Both the position numbers and the translations under genes were made by a program. 64,000 nt of DNA. Origin: Gemmatimonadota bacterium. GTDB taxonomy: Bacteria; Latescibacterota; UBA2968; UBA8231. This document shows positions 37,323 to 45,841 of the stretch, one piece after another (within the stretch, counting starts at the first letter, position 1; every line of letters begins with the position of its first letter). The stretch is taken from the NCBI GenBank assembly GCA_018673255.1, contig JABHDC010000087.1, forward strand, positions 1 to 64,000, written 5' to 3'. Below the pieces are notes generated by a model. The model made no database searches. It was given only the letters and a program-made list of their open reading frames with translations, and was not told where the DNA came from.

Positions 37323-38431
37323 GCTGCAATCCTCTCCAGGACGTCCGCGGGCCGGTGCAGCGTGCCCAAGATCCGGGGTGAGAGTCCCTCCACTCGAGTC
37401 ATATCGCCGACGGCTGCCTGCACGTACGGCAGCATCTGCCCGAGATTGTTCTCCAACACCACCACGCGACTGGCTGACTTGCACAGCTCGCGCAATTCGA
37501 CGTCTGCAAAGGGCCATACGGTGATCGGCCGGATCCACCCGACACGCTGCCCCGACTGCCGCGCCTGGGCGGCGATCGCCTGCGCTGCCCGACCGACCAG
37601 TCCCCAGCCGACGAGTATGACATCGGCATCCGCCGTATCGCCGGATATCACCTCCACCAGTTCGTCGCGCGCACGGCGGATCTTCCCACTCAGGCGACGC
37701 ACATAGTGATCCAGCGCCTCTGCATCGACCACATTGCGCATCCCCACCTCGTCGTGACAGGAACCGGTAACGTGGGCCTTGAGTCCGCGCCCGAAGATCG
37801 GCATGGGCGCCACCCTCTCATCGAGGAAACGGGCTTCACCGTTCCCCGCGGTCGTGGCCAGCTTCCGATGGACCGGCGTCAGCTCTTCAGGGATTTCGAC
37901 GATTTCGCGCATGTGACCCACGGCGGCATCGGCCAGCACGAGGACGGGTGTACGCATGCGTTCGGCCGTGTCGAAGGCGCGTATCGTGAGATCGAACATC
38001 TCCTGCGCAGAGGCAGGGGCGAAGGCGATCGTCTCGTAGTCACCATGCGACCCGCGCGCGGCCTGCACCATGTCGCTCTGCGAGGGCACCGCGGGAATCC
38101 CCGTCGATGGGCCGCCGCGCTGCACATCGACGATGACACAGGGCGTCTCGGTGCCGATCGCGTAGCCAATATTCTCCTGCATCAGACTCATCCCCGGACC
38201 AGAGGTCGCCGTCATCACCTTGGCCCCGGTCCAGGATGCACCGATGATGGCACCGATCGAGGCGATCTCATCTTCCATCTGGATGAAGACACCCTCCCGT
38301 CCTGGCAACTCCCGGGCAAGATGCTCGGCGATCTCCGTCGCCGGCGTAATCGGGTAGCCGGCGAAGAAGCGGCAACCTGCGGCCAGGGCACCCTCAGCGC
38401 AGGCGATGTTGCCCTGCAGAAATCGTCTCAT
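37319..38431 (-). CDS. korA: 2-oxoacid:ferredoxin oxidoreductase, alpha subunit
   Basis: A 370-residue protein with RFLQGNIACAEGALAAGCRFFAGYPITPATEIAE, QMEDEIASIGAIIGASWTGAKVMTATSGPG and VIVDVQRGGPSTGIP segments, all classic for KorA/VorA. ATG at 38431, 14 bp after the ferredoxin subunit. A branched-chain or indolepyruvate specificity is possible, but the sucCD link favours 2-oxoglutarate. Confidence 0.93.
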   Translation of the reverse strand: MRRFLQGNIACAEGALAAGCRFFAGYPITPATEIAEHLARELPGREGVFIQMEDEIASIGAIIGASWTGAKVMTATSGPGMSLMQENIGYAIGTETPCVIVDVQRGGPSTGIPAVPSQSDMVQAARGSHGDYETIAFAPASAQEMFDLTIRAFDTAERMRTPVLVLADAAVGHMREIVEIPEELTPVHRKLATTAGNGEARFLDERVAPMPIFGRGLKAHVTGSCHDEVGMRNVVDAEALDHYVRRLSGKIRRARDELVEVISGDTADADVILVGWGLVGRAAQAIAAQARQSGQRVGWIRPITVWPFADVELRELCKSASRVVVLENNLGQMLPYVQAAVGDMTRVEGLSPRILGTLHRPADVLERIAA

Positions 38432-38445
38432 CTTCAGCTTTCCCC

Positions 38446-38688
38446 TCAGGCCGCCACGGCGGCCGATTCGAGCCAGATCGCCAGATCCGGGCAGTGCAGG
38501 ACGCACAGACCACAGCCATTGCAGCGATCCGTGTCTGCCACCTCCACCGGGTGCACACCCCTTGCATTCATGGCGTCTGCTCGACGCAGCACGCTCTCCT
38601 CACACACGTGCAGACACAGGCCACACCCCTCAGTGCCTTTGCACATGGCCGGATCGATTCGAACCTGAAAGTGTTTCTTGCCTGCCAT
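38446..38688 (-). CDS. korD: 2-oxoacid:ferredoxin oxidoreductase, delta subunit (2x[4Fe-4S] ferredoxin)
   Basis: An 80-residue protein with two cluster motifs: CKGTEGCGLCLHVCEES and CNGCGLCVLHCPDLAI. It passes electrons from the oxidoreductase core to ferredoxin. ATG at 38688 follows GAGGG and is 4 bp after sucD, showing that the two enzymes are made together. Confidence 0.93.
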   Translation of the reverse strand: MAGKKHFQVRIDPAMCKGTEGCGLCLHVCEESVLRRADAMNARGVHPVEVADTDRCNGCGLCVLHCPDLAIWLESAAVAA

Positions 38689-38692
38689 TGAA

Positions 38693-39574
38693 TTACCCTC
38701 CCTCTGTCCCCAGAACGTCCTGCACCAGACCGACGACACCGCCGGGCGTGGCAGCGACACGGATTCCTGCCGCCTCCAGGGCGGCGACCTTGTCGATGAC
38801 GGTGCCGGATCCCTCCCGCACCAGAGCACCCGCGTGCCCCATGGCCACACCCGGAACCGCACAACGGCCGGCGATGTAGGCCACAACCGGCGTATTCATC
38901 TGCTCGCTCGCGAAACGTGCCGCCCGTTCCTCCTGCGACCCACCCACCTCGCCAACGAGGACGACGACGCGTGTTTCCGAATCCTCGTCGAACATCCTGA
39001 GCAGATCCGTGACATCCGTACCCACTACCGGATCCGCGCCGAGGCCGACGACCGTGCTCTGTCCGATTCCGGCTGCCGACAACTGGCCACTGACCTCGTA
39101 GCTGAGCGTGCCTGAGCGGGACACCACACCGACCGGTCCCGGCTCGAAGAAACGTGCCGGCATGATCCCTACCTTGCAACGCCCCGGAGAAATCACCCCC
39201 GGCGTGGCGGGACCGATCAACCGCGCTCCGGCCGCCTCGACACGGGCACGAATGCGCATTGTCGCGTGAACGGGAATGCCCTCGGTGATCAGAACCAGCT
39301 TGCGGATCCGCGCCTGCAGGGCCTCATCGACAGCACTTTCAGCTACGGCAGGCGGCACGAACATCAGCGACAGATCGGCATGGGTTTCAGCTTGTGCATC
39401 GGCCACGTGATCGAAGACGGGCACGCCCTGTTCGGTCGTGCCGCCCTTTCCAGGGGTCACGCCGGCAACGATTTGCGTTCCCTCGGCAAGCATGTACTGC
39501 GTCTGGGCGCGTCCGACTCGACCGGTGATGCCCTGCACCAGGACACGGGTATCGCTGTCGACGAGGATGCTCAT
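38693..39574 (-). CDS. sucD: Succinate--CoA ligase, alpha subunit
   Basis: A 293-residue protein with the CoA-binding start [32 protein letters not shown], and the phospho-His segment [10 protein letters not shown]. It converts succinyl-CoA + ADP (or GDP) + Pi to succinate + ATP (GTP), the step after KorABCD. Confidence 0.94.
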   Translation of the reverse strand: MSILVDSDTRVLVQGITGRVGRAQTQYMLAEGTQIVAGVTPGKGGTTEQGVPVFDHVADAQAETHADLSLMFVPPAVAESAVDEALQARIRKLVLITEGIPVHATMRIRARVEAAGARLIGPATPGVISPGRCKVGIMPARFFEPGPVGVVSRSGTLSYEVSGQLSAAGIGQSTVVGLGADPVVGTDVTDLLRMFDEDSETRVVVLVGEVGGSQEERAARFASEQMNTPVVAYIAGRCAVPGVAMGHAGALVREGSGTVIDKVAALEAAGIRVAATPGGVVGLVQDVLGTEGG

Positions 39575-39635
39575 CGTGATCCCACCTGCCGACGTATGGA
39601 ACCGGTACGTCGGGGCCTCGTATGCAGCCGGACGA

Positions 39636-40748
39636 TCATTCGGAATCTCTCATCTGCTTCATCAACACGTCCACGGCACACTCCGTGGCGACATCGCGAA
39701 CGACCGTCACACCCGCCGCTTCGAGGATCTCCCAGGTCTCTTCCTGGTGATTGCCCAGGGCCTTGGCCACGACGGGAATCTCGAGTCCTGCGGCCATGAC
39801 ATCCGCCACGCCCAAGGCGCCATCGTGAATGGGATTGATCCCGCCATAGACATTGATGATCACGCCGCGCACGCCGTCACAGGCCAACACACGTTCCATG
39901 GCCCGCCGCATCAGATCACGACTGATGCCACCGCCCGTCTCGAGGAAGTTGGCCGGTTTCGCGTGCTCGGCGATCAGATCCATCGTCGCCATGCCGAGGC
40001 CGGCACCCGAGCAGATGATGCCCACGTCGCCACCGAGTTCGATGAAACTCATGCCACCATCCCGCTCGCGACGAGGCCCGCCCTCCTCTTCACGCAGGGG
40101 CAGCCCGGCCAGTTCACGCGCCGCGTCATCGAGTTCGACTACGGCATCCAGGGCCACGACACGTGAATCGGCGAGAACAGCCAGCGGGTTGATTTCGACG
40201 GTCAGCGCCTGCTCTTCGCTGAAGACCTGCCAGATCCGGCAGAGGGTTTCGGCGATCGGCTCAGCGGGCTCAACACCCAGACGTGACGTCAGTTGTTGTG
40301 CATCTGCCAGGGTGACACCGATGGTCGGATCGATCGCCAGCCGCAGCGGCCCCCCACCGGCGCGCGCACGATCCTCCACATCCACACCGCCTCTGCCCAG
40401 CAACAGGACGGGTCGACCGGCGACCGGATCGATGGTCATGCCGGCGTAGAGCTCTTGTTCGATTGATAGTCGGAATTCGACCAGGACGCTGGCAGGCGTC
40501 AGACCACGGCAGGGACGCGAGAGGATCTGCGTCGCATGATGTTGGGCGCTCTGTTCATCGTCTGCCGATTGCACACCGCCGTCGCGACCCCGGCCACCGG
40601 CCAGGACCTGCGCCTTGATCACCAGGGGTCCACCCAGTGTCCGAGCTGCGCAAGCGGCATCGGCACCATTCTCGGCCAGGATCGCCGGGGGCACTTCGAT
40701 CCCGGCGGCCGACAGCAGTTGCTTGCCTTCGTATTCGTGCAGTCGCAC
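39636..40748 (-). CDS. sucC: Succinate--CoA ligase, beta subunit
   Basis: A 370-residue ATP-grasp protein: [19 protein letters not shown] at the N-terminus, [28 protein letters not shown], and the C-terminal [22 protein letters not shown] at 40748 was chosen because AAGGAGGG precedes it and homologues start at this point. The 61-bp gap to sucD shows no obvious signal. A sigma-54 promoter lies only about 30 bp upstream. Confidence 0.94.
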   Translation of the reverse strand: MRLHEYEGKQLLSAAGIEVPPAILAENGADAACAARTLGGPLVIKAQVLAGGRGRDGGVQSADDEQSAQHHATQILSRPCRGLTPASVLVEFRLSIEQELYAGMTIDPVAGRPVLLLGRGGVDVEDRARAGGGPLRLAIDPTIGVTLADAQQLTSRLGVEPAEPIAETLCRIWQVFSEEQALTVEINPLAVLADSRVVALDAVVELDDAARELAGLPLREEEGGPRRERDGGMSFIELGGDVGIICSGAGLGMATMDLIAEHAKPANFLETGGGISRDLMRRAMERVLACDGVRGVIINVYGGINPIHDGALGVADVMAAGLEIPVVAKALGNHQEETWEILEAAGVTVVRDVATECAVDVLMKQMRDSE

Positions 40749-40775
40749 GGCGCCCTCCTTCCCACCACTGAAAGG

Positions 40776-40791
40776 AGCAACCACCGTGCCC
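40776..40791 (-). promoter_or_regulatory. Sigma-54 promoter of the suc-kor operon
   Basis: The minus strand reads GGGCACGGTGGTTGCT, 11 of 12 with exact GG-N10-GC spacing. Transcription would start near 40765, about 17 nt before the sucC GTG, just upstream of its AAGGAGGG. Its -24 element is 84 bp from the inverted-repeat core at 40875. Confidence 0.7.
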
Positions 40792-40871
40792 AACGCCGGT
40801 CGATGGTCGCATTCGGCCCACGACTCGCACCGTCAGCCATCCACTTCCGCATGCCTGGAATTCACAACCAA

Positions 40872-40897
40872 AGTGAGACGCTTGTGTCCCTCTCACT
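40872..40897. promoter_or_regulatory. Activator-type repeat GRGAC-N6-GTCYC, copy 3
   Basis: Core GAGAC-N6-GTCCC at 40875-40890. Flanking arms agtgaga (40872-40878) and tctcact (40891-40897) are perfectly complementary but centred two bases away from the core. It is 84 bp from the sucC promoter and 73 bp from the UroD5 promoter, nearly the same spacing as copy 1 (90 and 76). Confidence 0.55.
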
Positions 40898-40962
40898 CGT
40901 CGTCTGAGACGCAGGTGCGACGGCGAAAGCCTTTGGCGGGACCGCAAGGGACGCCGGATTCC

Positions 40963-40978
40963 GGGCACGGGATTCGCA
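40963..40978 (+). promoter_or_regulatory. Candidate sigma-54 promoter of UroD paralog 5
   Basis: GGGCACGGGATTCGCA has the GG-N10-GC spacing and scores 10 of 12 (GGCACG intact, TCGCA for TTGCA). It lies 90 bp before the ATG at 41068. Confidence 0.5.
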
Positions 40979-41067
40979 GATTTTGGCAAGACATCGCCAT
41001 CTTGATGCTGAAGTCGTGTACATGCCCAGTCCCGAGTGTGCCGTCCCGAATCAGCCGGAGTCCCACC

Positions 41068-42114
41068 ATGACGTCCCGTGAACGCATCCTCGCTTCCCTG
41101 CGCCATGAATCTGTCGATCGAGTCCCCGTCAGTCCCTTTGGCCTGGGTCATCTCGATCCCGAGAGCCAGGCCGCAGCCGAACTGATCCAGCGCACTGACC
41201 CCTTCCTGACAGCGGGGTTGTCGGGGAATGCTTTCATGGGTGAAGCAGTGCAGGCCGAATCCCGGCAGGATGGGGATGAGACCCTCACGCTGATCACGAC
41301 ACCCTACGGCCATCTGACCCAGCGCTATCGTCGAACGTCGATCACCGGCTGCATGGTCGAATTCCCATGCAAGAATGCCGACGATGTCGAGGCCTATCTG
41401 TCGATTCCCTTCGAGGCCAGTTCACCACGGGCCGATACCTTCCTGGCGCAGCGGGAACGCCTGGGCGAAGACGGACTAATGCTGGCCGGCGTCGGTGATG
41501 CCATCTGTTTTCCAGCCTCGATCCTGTCGCCGGAAGACATGTGCCTGCTGTGGATGGATGACCCGGATCTGCTGCTGCGCTGCGTCGAAGTAGCCTCGCA
41601 GCGCCTCCTCGACTACGTCGAAATCGCCTGCAGCGCCGGTGTGGATGCCTTTCGCATCGTAGGCGGCGAATATGCCACCGAACAACTTGGGCCGGGAGGA
41701 TTCGCAGCACTGGTCGACCCCTTCGATCGGGCACTCGTCGACCTCATGCACAGCCACGATGCCATCGCCTACTATCACAACCACGGCTATGTCGACATCT
41801 ATCTGGAGACCTTCGCCGGACTGGGCATCGACGCGCTGGATCCCCTCGAAGTGCCGCCCTACGGCAACGTCGATCTGGCTGACGCCCATCGGCGGATCGG
41901 CGGAAAGGTCTGCCTCGTGGGCGGTCTCGACGATATGGAGGTGCTGGAGATCCGCGACGAAGAGACCGTGCGCGCCATGGGTCGTGCCCACCTGGAAGCC
42001 ATCGGCCCCACGGCCAGCGGATTCTGCCTCGGCGGCACCGCCTCAGGCACGTACACCGAAGCCGCAGCAGCCAACTTCATAGCACTGGTCGATGAGGTGG
42101 AGAAGCTGATCTGA
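41068..42114 (+). CDS. UroD/MtaA-family methyltransferase (paralog 5)
   Basis: 348 residues: MTSRERILASLRHESVDRVPVSPFG, LAGVGDAICFPASILSPEDM, IAYYHNHGYVDIYLETFAGLGIDALDPLEVPPYG, KVCLVGGLDDMEVLEI. The zinc-site equivalent is HNHG, with His replacing Cys. ATG at 41068 follows CCGGAG. It is alone in its operon and converges with paralog 6. The substrate is unknown. Confidence 0.84.
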   Translation: MTSRERILASLRHESVDRVPVSPFGLGHLDPESQAAAELIQRTDPFLTAGLSGNAFMGEAVQAESRQDGDETLTLITTPYGHLTQRYRRTSITGCMVEFPCKNADDVEAYLSIPFEASSPRADTFLAQRERLGEDGLMLAGVGDAICFPASILSPEDMCLLWMDDPDLLLRCVEVASQRLLDYVEIACSAGVDAFRIVGGEYATEQLGPGGFAALVDPFDRALVDLMHSHDAIAYYHNHGYVDIYLETFAGLGIDALDPLEVPPYGNVDLADAHRRIGGKVCLVGGLDDMEVLEIRDEETVRAMGRAHLEAIGPTASGFCLGGTASGTYTEAAAANFIALVDEVEKLI

Positions 42115-42196
42115 TACAGTATGCAGAACGGCTTGCCACCCTGAACCCGAGGCGTCAGACCCGCAACAGGTAGCGGATGCGCTGAAGATGCCGGCG

Positions 42197-43243
42197 TTAC
42201 TCCGACTTTGACCAGCGATCCCTGAGATAATCCATGTAGAATTGCGCGTTGCTCACCGGCACGTTGCTCGGAATGTGATTGCCCACGGCAAACATGAATC
42301 CGCGGCAACGTTCGGCCAGTTCCAGTGACGCATCGACCTCTGCGGCGATCTCATCCTGTGTGCCAAAGGTCAGCGTGCGGCAGTCTACCTTGCTGCTGAC
42401 CAGCACGTGGGTGTCACCGAATCCATCCACGGCTGCCTCGAGATCCGTCATCGGTTCGAAGATGAATCCATGGGCGCCCGCCTCAGCCAGGTCGGGTAGA
42501 AACTCGGTGAACGTCGCATCCGAGCAGAACAGGACCCTCTTGCCCGCGTCCCGAAGGGGCTCCCACAACTTCTGATATCGTGGAAAGATAGCGCGCCGGT
42601 AGAAATCCGGATGCATGAAGGGTCCTTCCGACCACACCATGTCATCGTGAGAGATAAAGGCCTCGATCGAGGTCTGCGCCTGTGCTTTGTAGTGATGAAG
42701 CGAGAGGCGAAAGAAGCCGTCGATGACCGCTTCGAAGGCTTCCTGTTGTGCTGCTGCCAGCAGGAGCATTTCCCAGCCGAACGTTTGGATCATGCCGGAG
42801 ACGATGGTCTTGTAGTATCCGCCGGGGACGACCTGCTGTGGCTGATTCTGGCGGGCGTCGAGGTACCGTTGCTCGTAGTAGGCGATCAGCTCCGATTCCT
42901 CAGGCAGGCCGTATTCCTCGACGGCGTCAAAGGCCAGCACGTCCTCTACGGTGGCGAAGGGACATTCCACGGTATCGCGCCGGTCCCTGCCCCCCTCCAG
43001 GAACTCCGCATGCCCCATATCGGTGACCCGACCTCGCTGATCCCAAGGCACGGGACCGTCGTTCGTCGACCACAGGAAGTCGAGATCCCAGGCCCGTTGG
43101 AAGGCCTTCATCGCTTCCGGATCCGTGCGTGGATCTCGGCCTGTGACGGCCTGCACGAGGTTGTCGTTGCTGCAGTATTCAGTATGGGCCAGGCGTGCTG
43201 CCGGCTCCATGCGCAGCGCCGCCATGCCGATTTCGTAGCTCAT
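42197..43243 (-). CDS. UroD/MtaA-family protein (paralog 6)
   Basis: 348 residues beginning MSYEIGMAALRMEPAARLAHTEYCS. The barrel is recognisable (PDFYRRAIFPRYQKLWEPLRDAGKRVLFCSDATFTEFLPDLAEAG; LVSSKVDCRTLTFGTQDEI; FMFAVGNHIPSNVPV), but the N-terminus is unlike the others and the metal-site position reads CSDATF. It is the most divergent paralog. ATG at 43243 has AGGAGA upstream. The promoter may be the sigma-54-like site at 43349-43364. Confidence 0.8.
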   Translation of the reverse strand: MSYEIGMAALRMEPAARLAHTEYCSNDNLVQAVTGRDPRTDPEAMKAFQRAWDLDFLWSTNDGPVPWDQRGRVTDMGHAEFLEGGRDRRDTVECPFATVEDVLAFDAVEEYGLPEESELIAYYEQRYLDARQNQPQQVVPGGYYKTIVSGMIQTFGWEMLLLAAAQQEAFEAVIDGFFRLSLHHYKAQAQTSIEAFISHDDMVWSEGPFMHPDFYRRAIFPRYQKLWEPLRDAGKRVLFCSDATFTEFLPDLAEAGAHGFIFEPMTDLEAAVDGFGDTHVLVSSKVDCRTLTFGTQDEIAAEVDASLELAERCRGFMFAVGNHIPSNVPVSNAQFYMDYLRDRWSKSE

Positions 43244-43348
43244 GTACCCAGTCTCCTGGTCTGGTCGCACTGCGGTCAGGCTCCGGTGGGTCTCCCCCGT
43301 AAGCTTGCGGGAGCCGGCTGTGGGAGCCAACTTCCCGCCACAGCAGAA

Positions 43349-43364
43349 AGCACGAGTTGTGCCA
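43349..43364 (-). promoter_or_regulatory. Candidate sigma-54 promoter of UroD paralog 6
   Basis: The minus strand reads TGGCACAACTCGTGCT: intact TGGCAC, exact GG-N10-GC spacing, and GTGCT for TTGCW (10 of 12). It is 106 bp from the start codon at 43243. The divergent dehydrogenase gene begins 23 bp to the right. Confidence 0.45.
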
Positions 43365-43386
43365 CCCGAACCCGGATCGACTTCTC

Positions 43387-44343
43387 ATGAAAATCGTCGT
43401 CCTCGACGGCCACACCCTGAACCCCGGTGATCTGAGCTGGGACCGACTCTGTGCCCTCGGTGATCTCACCGTGCACGAGCACTCGACGGCCGATCAGGTG
43501 GTCGAACGTGCCGCCGGCGCCGAGGTGCTGTTGACGAACAAGACTCTCGTGCGCAGCGAACAGATTCGGCAGTTGCCGGACCTGCGCTACATCGGCGTGC
43601 TGGCCACCGGTTTCAACATCGTCGATGTGGAAGCGGCCCGCGAACGGGAGATCCCCGTCACCAATGTGCCCACCTATGGCACGATGTCCGTGGCGCAGAT
43701 GGTCTTCGCCCACGTCCTCCACTTCACCCAGAATGTCGGCCACCATGCCCAGACAGTGACCGAGGGACGCTGGGCAGCAAATCGCGATTTCTGCTACTGG
43801 GATACGCCACTGGTGGAATTGGGCGAACTGATCATGGGTATCGTCGGATTCGGCCGCATCGGACGACGGGTCTCCGAATTGGCTCACGCCTTTGGCATGG
43901 AGGTCGTCACCTATACGCGTGACGGTGAGCCCCCGATCGCCGCCGATCACGTGCGTGTTGTGGAACTCGACGAATTGTTCCAGACCAGTGATGTCATCTC
44001 TCTCCATTGTCCGTTGACCCCGACGACGGAGGGTATCGTCAATGCCGAGCGCCTGGCACAGATGAAGTCCTCCGCGCTGCTGGTCAACACCAGTCGGGGC
44101 CCCCTCATCGATGAGGCTGCGCTGCTGACGGCTCTTCAGGAGGGTCGCATCGCCGGCGCTGGGCTCGATGTGCTGGCCGTGGAGCCCCCAAGCGCCGACC
44201 ACCCTCTCTATGGCGCGCCGAACTGCTACATCACCCCCCACATCGCCTGGGCCACGGGTGCAGCACGCAAGCGCCTGCTGGGCACCGTCATCGACAATGT
44301 GCAGGCCTACGCTCAAGGAAAACTGCAGAACGTCGTGAACTGA
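43387..44343 (+). CDS. D-2-hydroxyacid dehydrogenase (glycerate/hydroxypyruvate-type)
   Basis: A 318-residue NAD-dependent enzyme: N-terminal MKIVVLDGHTLNPGDLSWD, NAD site MGIVGFGRIGRRVSELAHAFG, catalytic Arg in LVNTSRGPLIDE, the Glu in LDVLAVEPP, and the His in YITPHIAWAT. The N-terminus is like the glycerate dehydrogenase (HprA) subgroup. It interconverts a 2-hydroxyacid and 2-oxoacid. ATG at 43387. It is upstream of the radical SAM and E1-like genes, separated by 79 bp. Confidence 0.92.
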   Translation: MKIVVLDGHTLNPGDLSWDRLCALGDLTVHEHSTADQVVERAAGAEVLLTNKTLVRSEQIRQLPDLRYIGVLATGFNIVDVEAAREREIPVTNVPTYGTMSVAQMVFAHVLHFTQNVGHHAQTVTEGRWAANRDFCYWDTPLVELGELIMGIVGFGRIGRRVSELAHAFGMEVVTYTRDGEPPIAADHVRVVELDELFQTSDVISLHCPLTPTTEGIVNAERLAQMKSSALLVNTSRGPLIDEAALLTALQEGRIAGAGLDVLAVEPPSADHPLYGAPNCYITPHIAWATGAARKRLLGTVIDNVQAYAQGKLQNVVN

Positions 44344-44379
44344 GCCCTGGGTGCCAGGCTCGCAAGGCCATGGAGCGCA

Positions 44380-44395
44380 TGGTACAGGAGTTGCA
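44380..44395 (+). promoter_or_regulatory. Candidate sigma-54 promoter of the radical SAM gene
   Basis: TGGTACAGGAGTTGCA has a perfect -12 element and exact spacing, with two mismatches in the -24 element (10 of 12). The transcript would start near 44406, immediately before the AGGAGG at 44407 that serves the TTG start at 44423. Confidence 0.4.
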
Positions 44396-44422
44396 TGACA
44401 GTAGACAGGAGGCCACCTACGC

Positions 44423-45841
44423 TTGCTCGACCTGTCCAACTATCATGCACACCATCGTGCCCGTCTTGAAGCATTGCTGGCCGAGCCCGCCTGGCAGACG
44501 GCGCTGGCCAGTGGCCTGGTGGAGGCGACTCGCGATGAGCGTGTAGCCCCCGGCACGACGCGGGATTTCATCGGCACCGTCGTGGATCAACTGGTGGCAT
44601 TCAATGGTGCTGCAGTACAGGATCAGATCGCAGACGGTTGCAACGATCGACTGGCGCTGGCCGACACGCTGGGAACGTGGCCGGCGCACCTGAACGAGCA
44701 GCATCCTCTCCTTTCCTTCCTCGGCCTGACTCTCACCTACGGCTGCAACTTCGACCCGCGTTGCTCCTACTGCACGCAGAAGTGGCAGGAACCCGCCGTC
44801 GATGCTGCCGGATGGAAGCGGGTCATCGACGAGGCCACCACTCACAATGAGGGTGCCGGACCCTACGTCTACATCACCGGTGGTGAAGTCCTCACCCTCG
44901 AGGAGGACATCTGGGGGGATGATGGCATCATCGCCCATGCCAGTCGGCGCGGCGCGGCCGTCAATGTCAACACGAATGCCTCCCTGATTACACCCCAGAT
45001 CGCCCTGCGTCTCATCAAGGTCGGCACGGCCAAGCTGCACATCTCTCTCGATACACCAGATGAGGACACGCAGGATATGCTCTGGGGGGAGGAAGGCCGC
45101 GCGGCGCGCGTCCTGGAAGGCATCTGCCATCTGCAACTGGCGCGTGATCTGACCGGCGGCGAGGGTCCAGAGATCCACATCAACTGCGTGCTCACGCGTC
45201 ACAATCTCGATCATGTAGATGAGTTGTTCGCCTTCCTTCTGGAACGCAAGAAACGTGTGCCGAAGGGGCATCCGCTCTTCTACGATCTGCTCCCCCACCT
45301 GATCCCCGTAGGCGGCGACGCCAACGACGAGTTGCGACCGACGGCGGCCGATGTGGAGCGGCTCTACGGCCGAGCGTGGGCGACGGTCGAATCCCTCTGG
45401 GACAACTACCAGGCAGAACTGGGTATGGTTGCCGAAGACCGGGGTGCGCTGTTTGGCCCCTTCCGCAATCCATACCAGCGCGTCGACCAGAGTGGCAATC
45501 TGGCCGACTATGCGAACAATGCGGCCCACGGCCACTACGGTCGACTGTCACTGTCGCGTGCCTGCTACGTGGCCCCGACCCAGGCCTCGATCACCCCGGA
45601 TGGACTGCAGTATCGCTGCGGCGCCCACGCCGTGCGCCGACACCTGCCCATCGGTGACGTGGCACATGGATCGGTCACCGAGTTGATCCGCCATGGCATC
45701 GCGAGCCTGGCCGACTTGCCGCAACCTCAGACATGCGAGAGTTGCGCGCTGGCCACGGTATACATCAATCAGTCAGTGGAACACAAACTGGAAGAGAGAG
45801 TAGACGAATGGCTGGCCCCGGCGACGCCGAATCCGGACTGA
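44423..45841 (+). CDS. Radical SAM enzyme with CX5CX2C cluster motif and SPASM-like tail
   Basis: A 472-residue protein. The [4Fe-4S]/SAM motif is TYGCNFDPRCSYCTQKW, with spacing CX5CX2C instead of the usual CX3CX2C; similar spacing is known in HmdB. ITGGEVLTLEED is the GGE motif, and NVNTNASLITPQIALRLI follows. The C-terminal part has extra cysteines (SRACYVAPTQASITPDGLQYRCG and TCESCAL) resembling a SPASM/Twitch auxiliary-cluster domain used on peptides. TTG start follows AGGAGG by ten bases. The product is unknown. It overlaps the ThiF-like gene by 34 bp. Confidence 0.85.
   Translation: MLDLSNYHAHHRARLEALLAEPAWQTALASGLVEATRDERVAPGTTRDFIGTVVDQLVAFNGAAVQDQIADGCNDRLALADTLGTWPAHLNEQHPLLSFLGLTLTYGCNFDPRCSYCTQKWQEPAVDAAGWKRVIDEATTHNEGAGPYVYITGGEVLTLEEDIWGDDGIIAHASRRGAAVNVNTNASLITPQIALRLIKVGTAKLHISLDTPDEDTQDMLWGEEGRAARVLEGICHLQLARDLTGGEGPEIHINCVLTRHNLDHVDELFAFLLERKKRVPKGHPLFYDLLPHLIPVGGDANDELRPTAADVERLYGRAWATVESLWDNYQAELGMVAEDRGALFGPFRNPYQRVDQSGNLADYANNAAHGHYGRLSLSRACYVAPTQASITPDGLQYRCGAHAVRRHLPIGDVAHGSVTELIRHGIASLADLPQPQTCESCALATVYINQSVEHKLEERVDEWLAPATPNPD

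Larger units (their letters stand above)
40749..41067. other. 319-bp divergent intergenic control region (sucC / UroD5)
   Basis: No gene is supported here. It has sigma-54-type promoters in both directions (40776-40791 minus, 40963-40978 plus) with the third copy of the GRGAC-N6-GTCYC inverted repeat between them. Stretches around 40920-40965 can form GC-rich hairpins (for example ggcgaaagcc), but no known riboswitch pattern was recognised. Confidence 0.6.

Noticed and set aside
40900..41050. Riboswitch (cobalamin, c-di-GMP or similar) before UroD paralog 5
   Set aside because: GC-rich hairpins are present, but none of the conserved bases of these classes could be matched on either strand.
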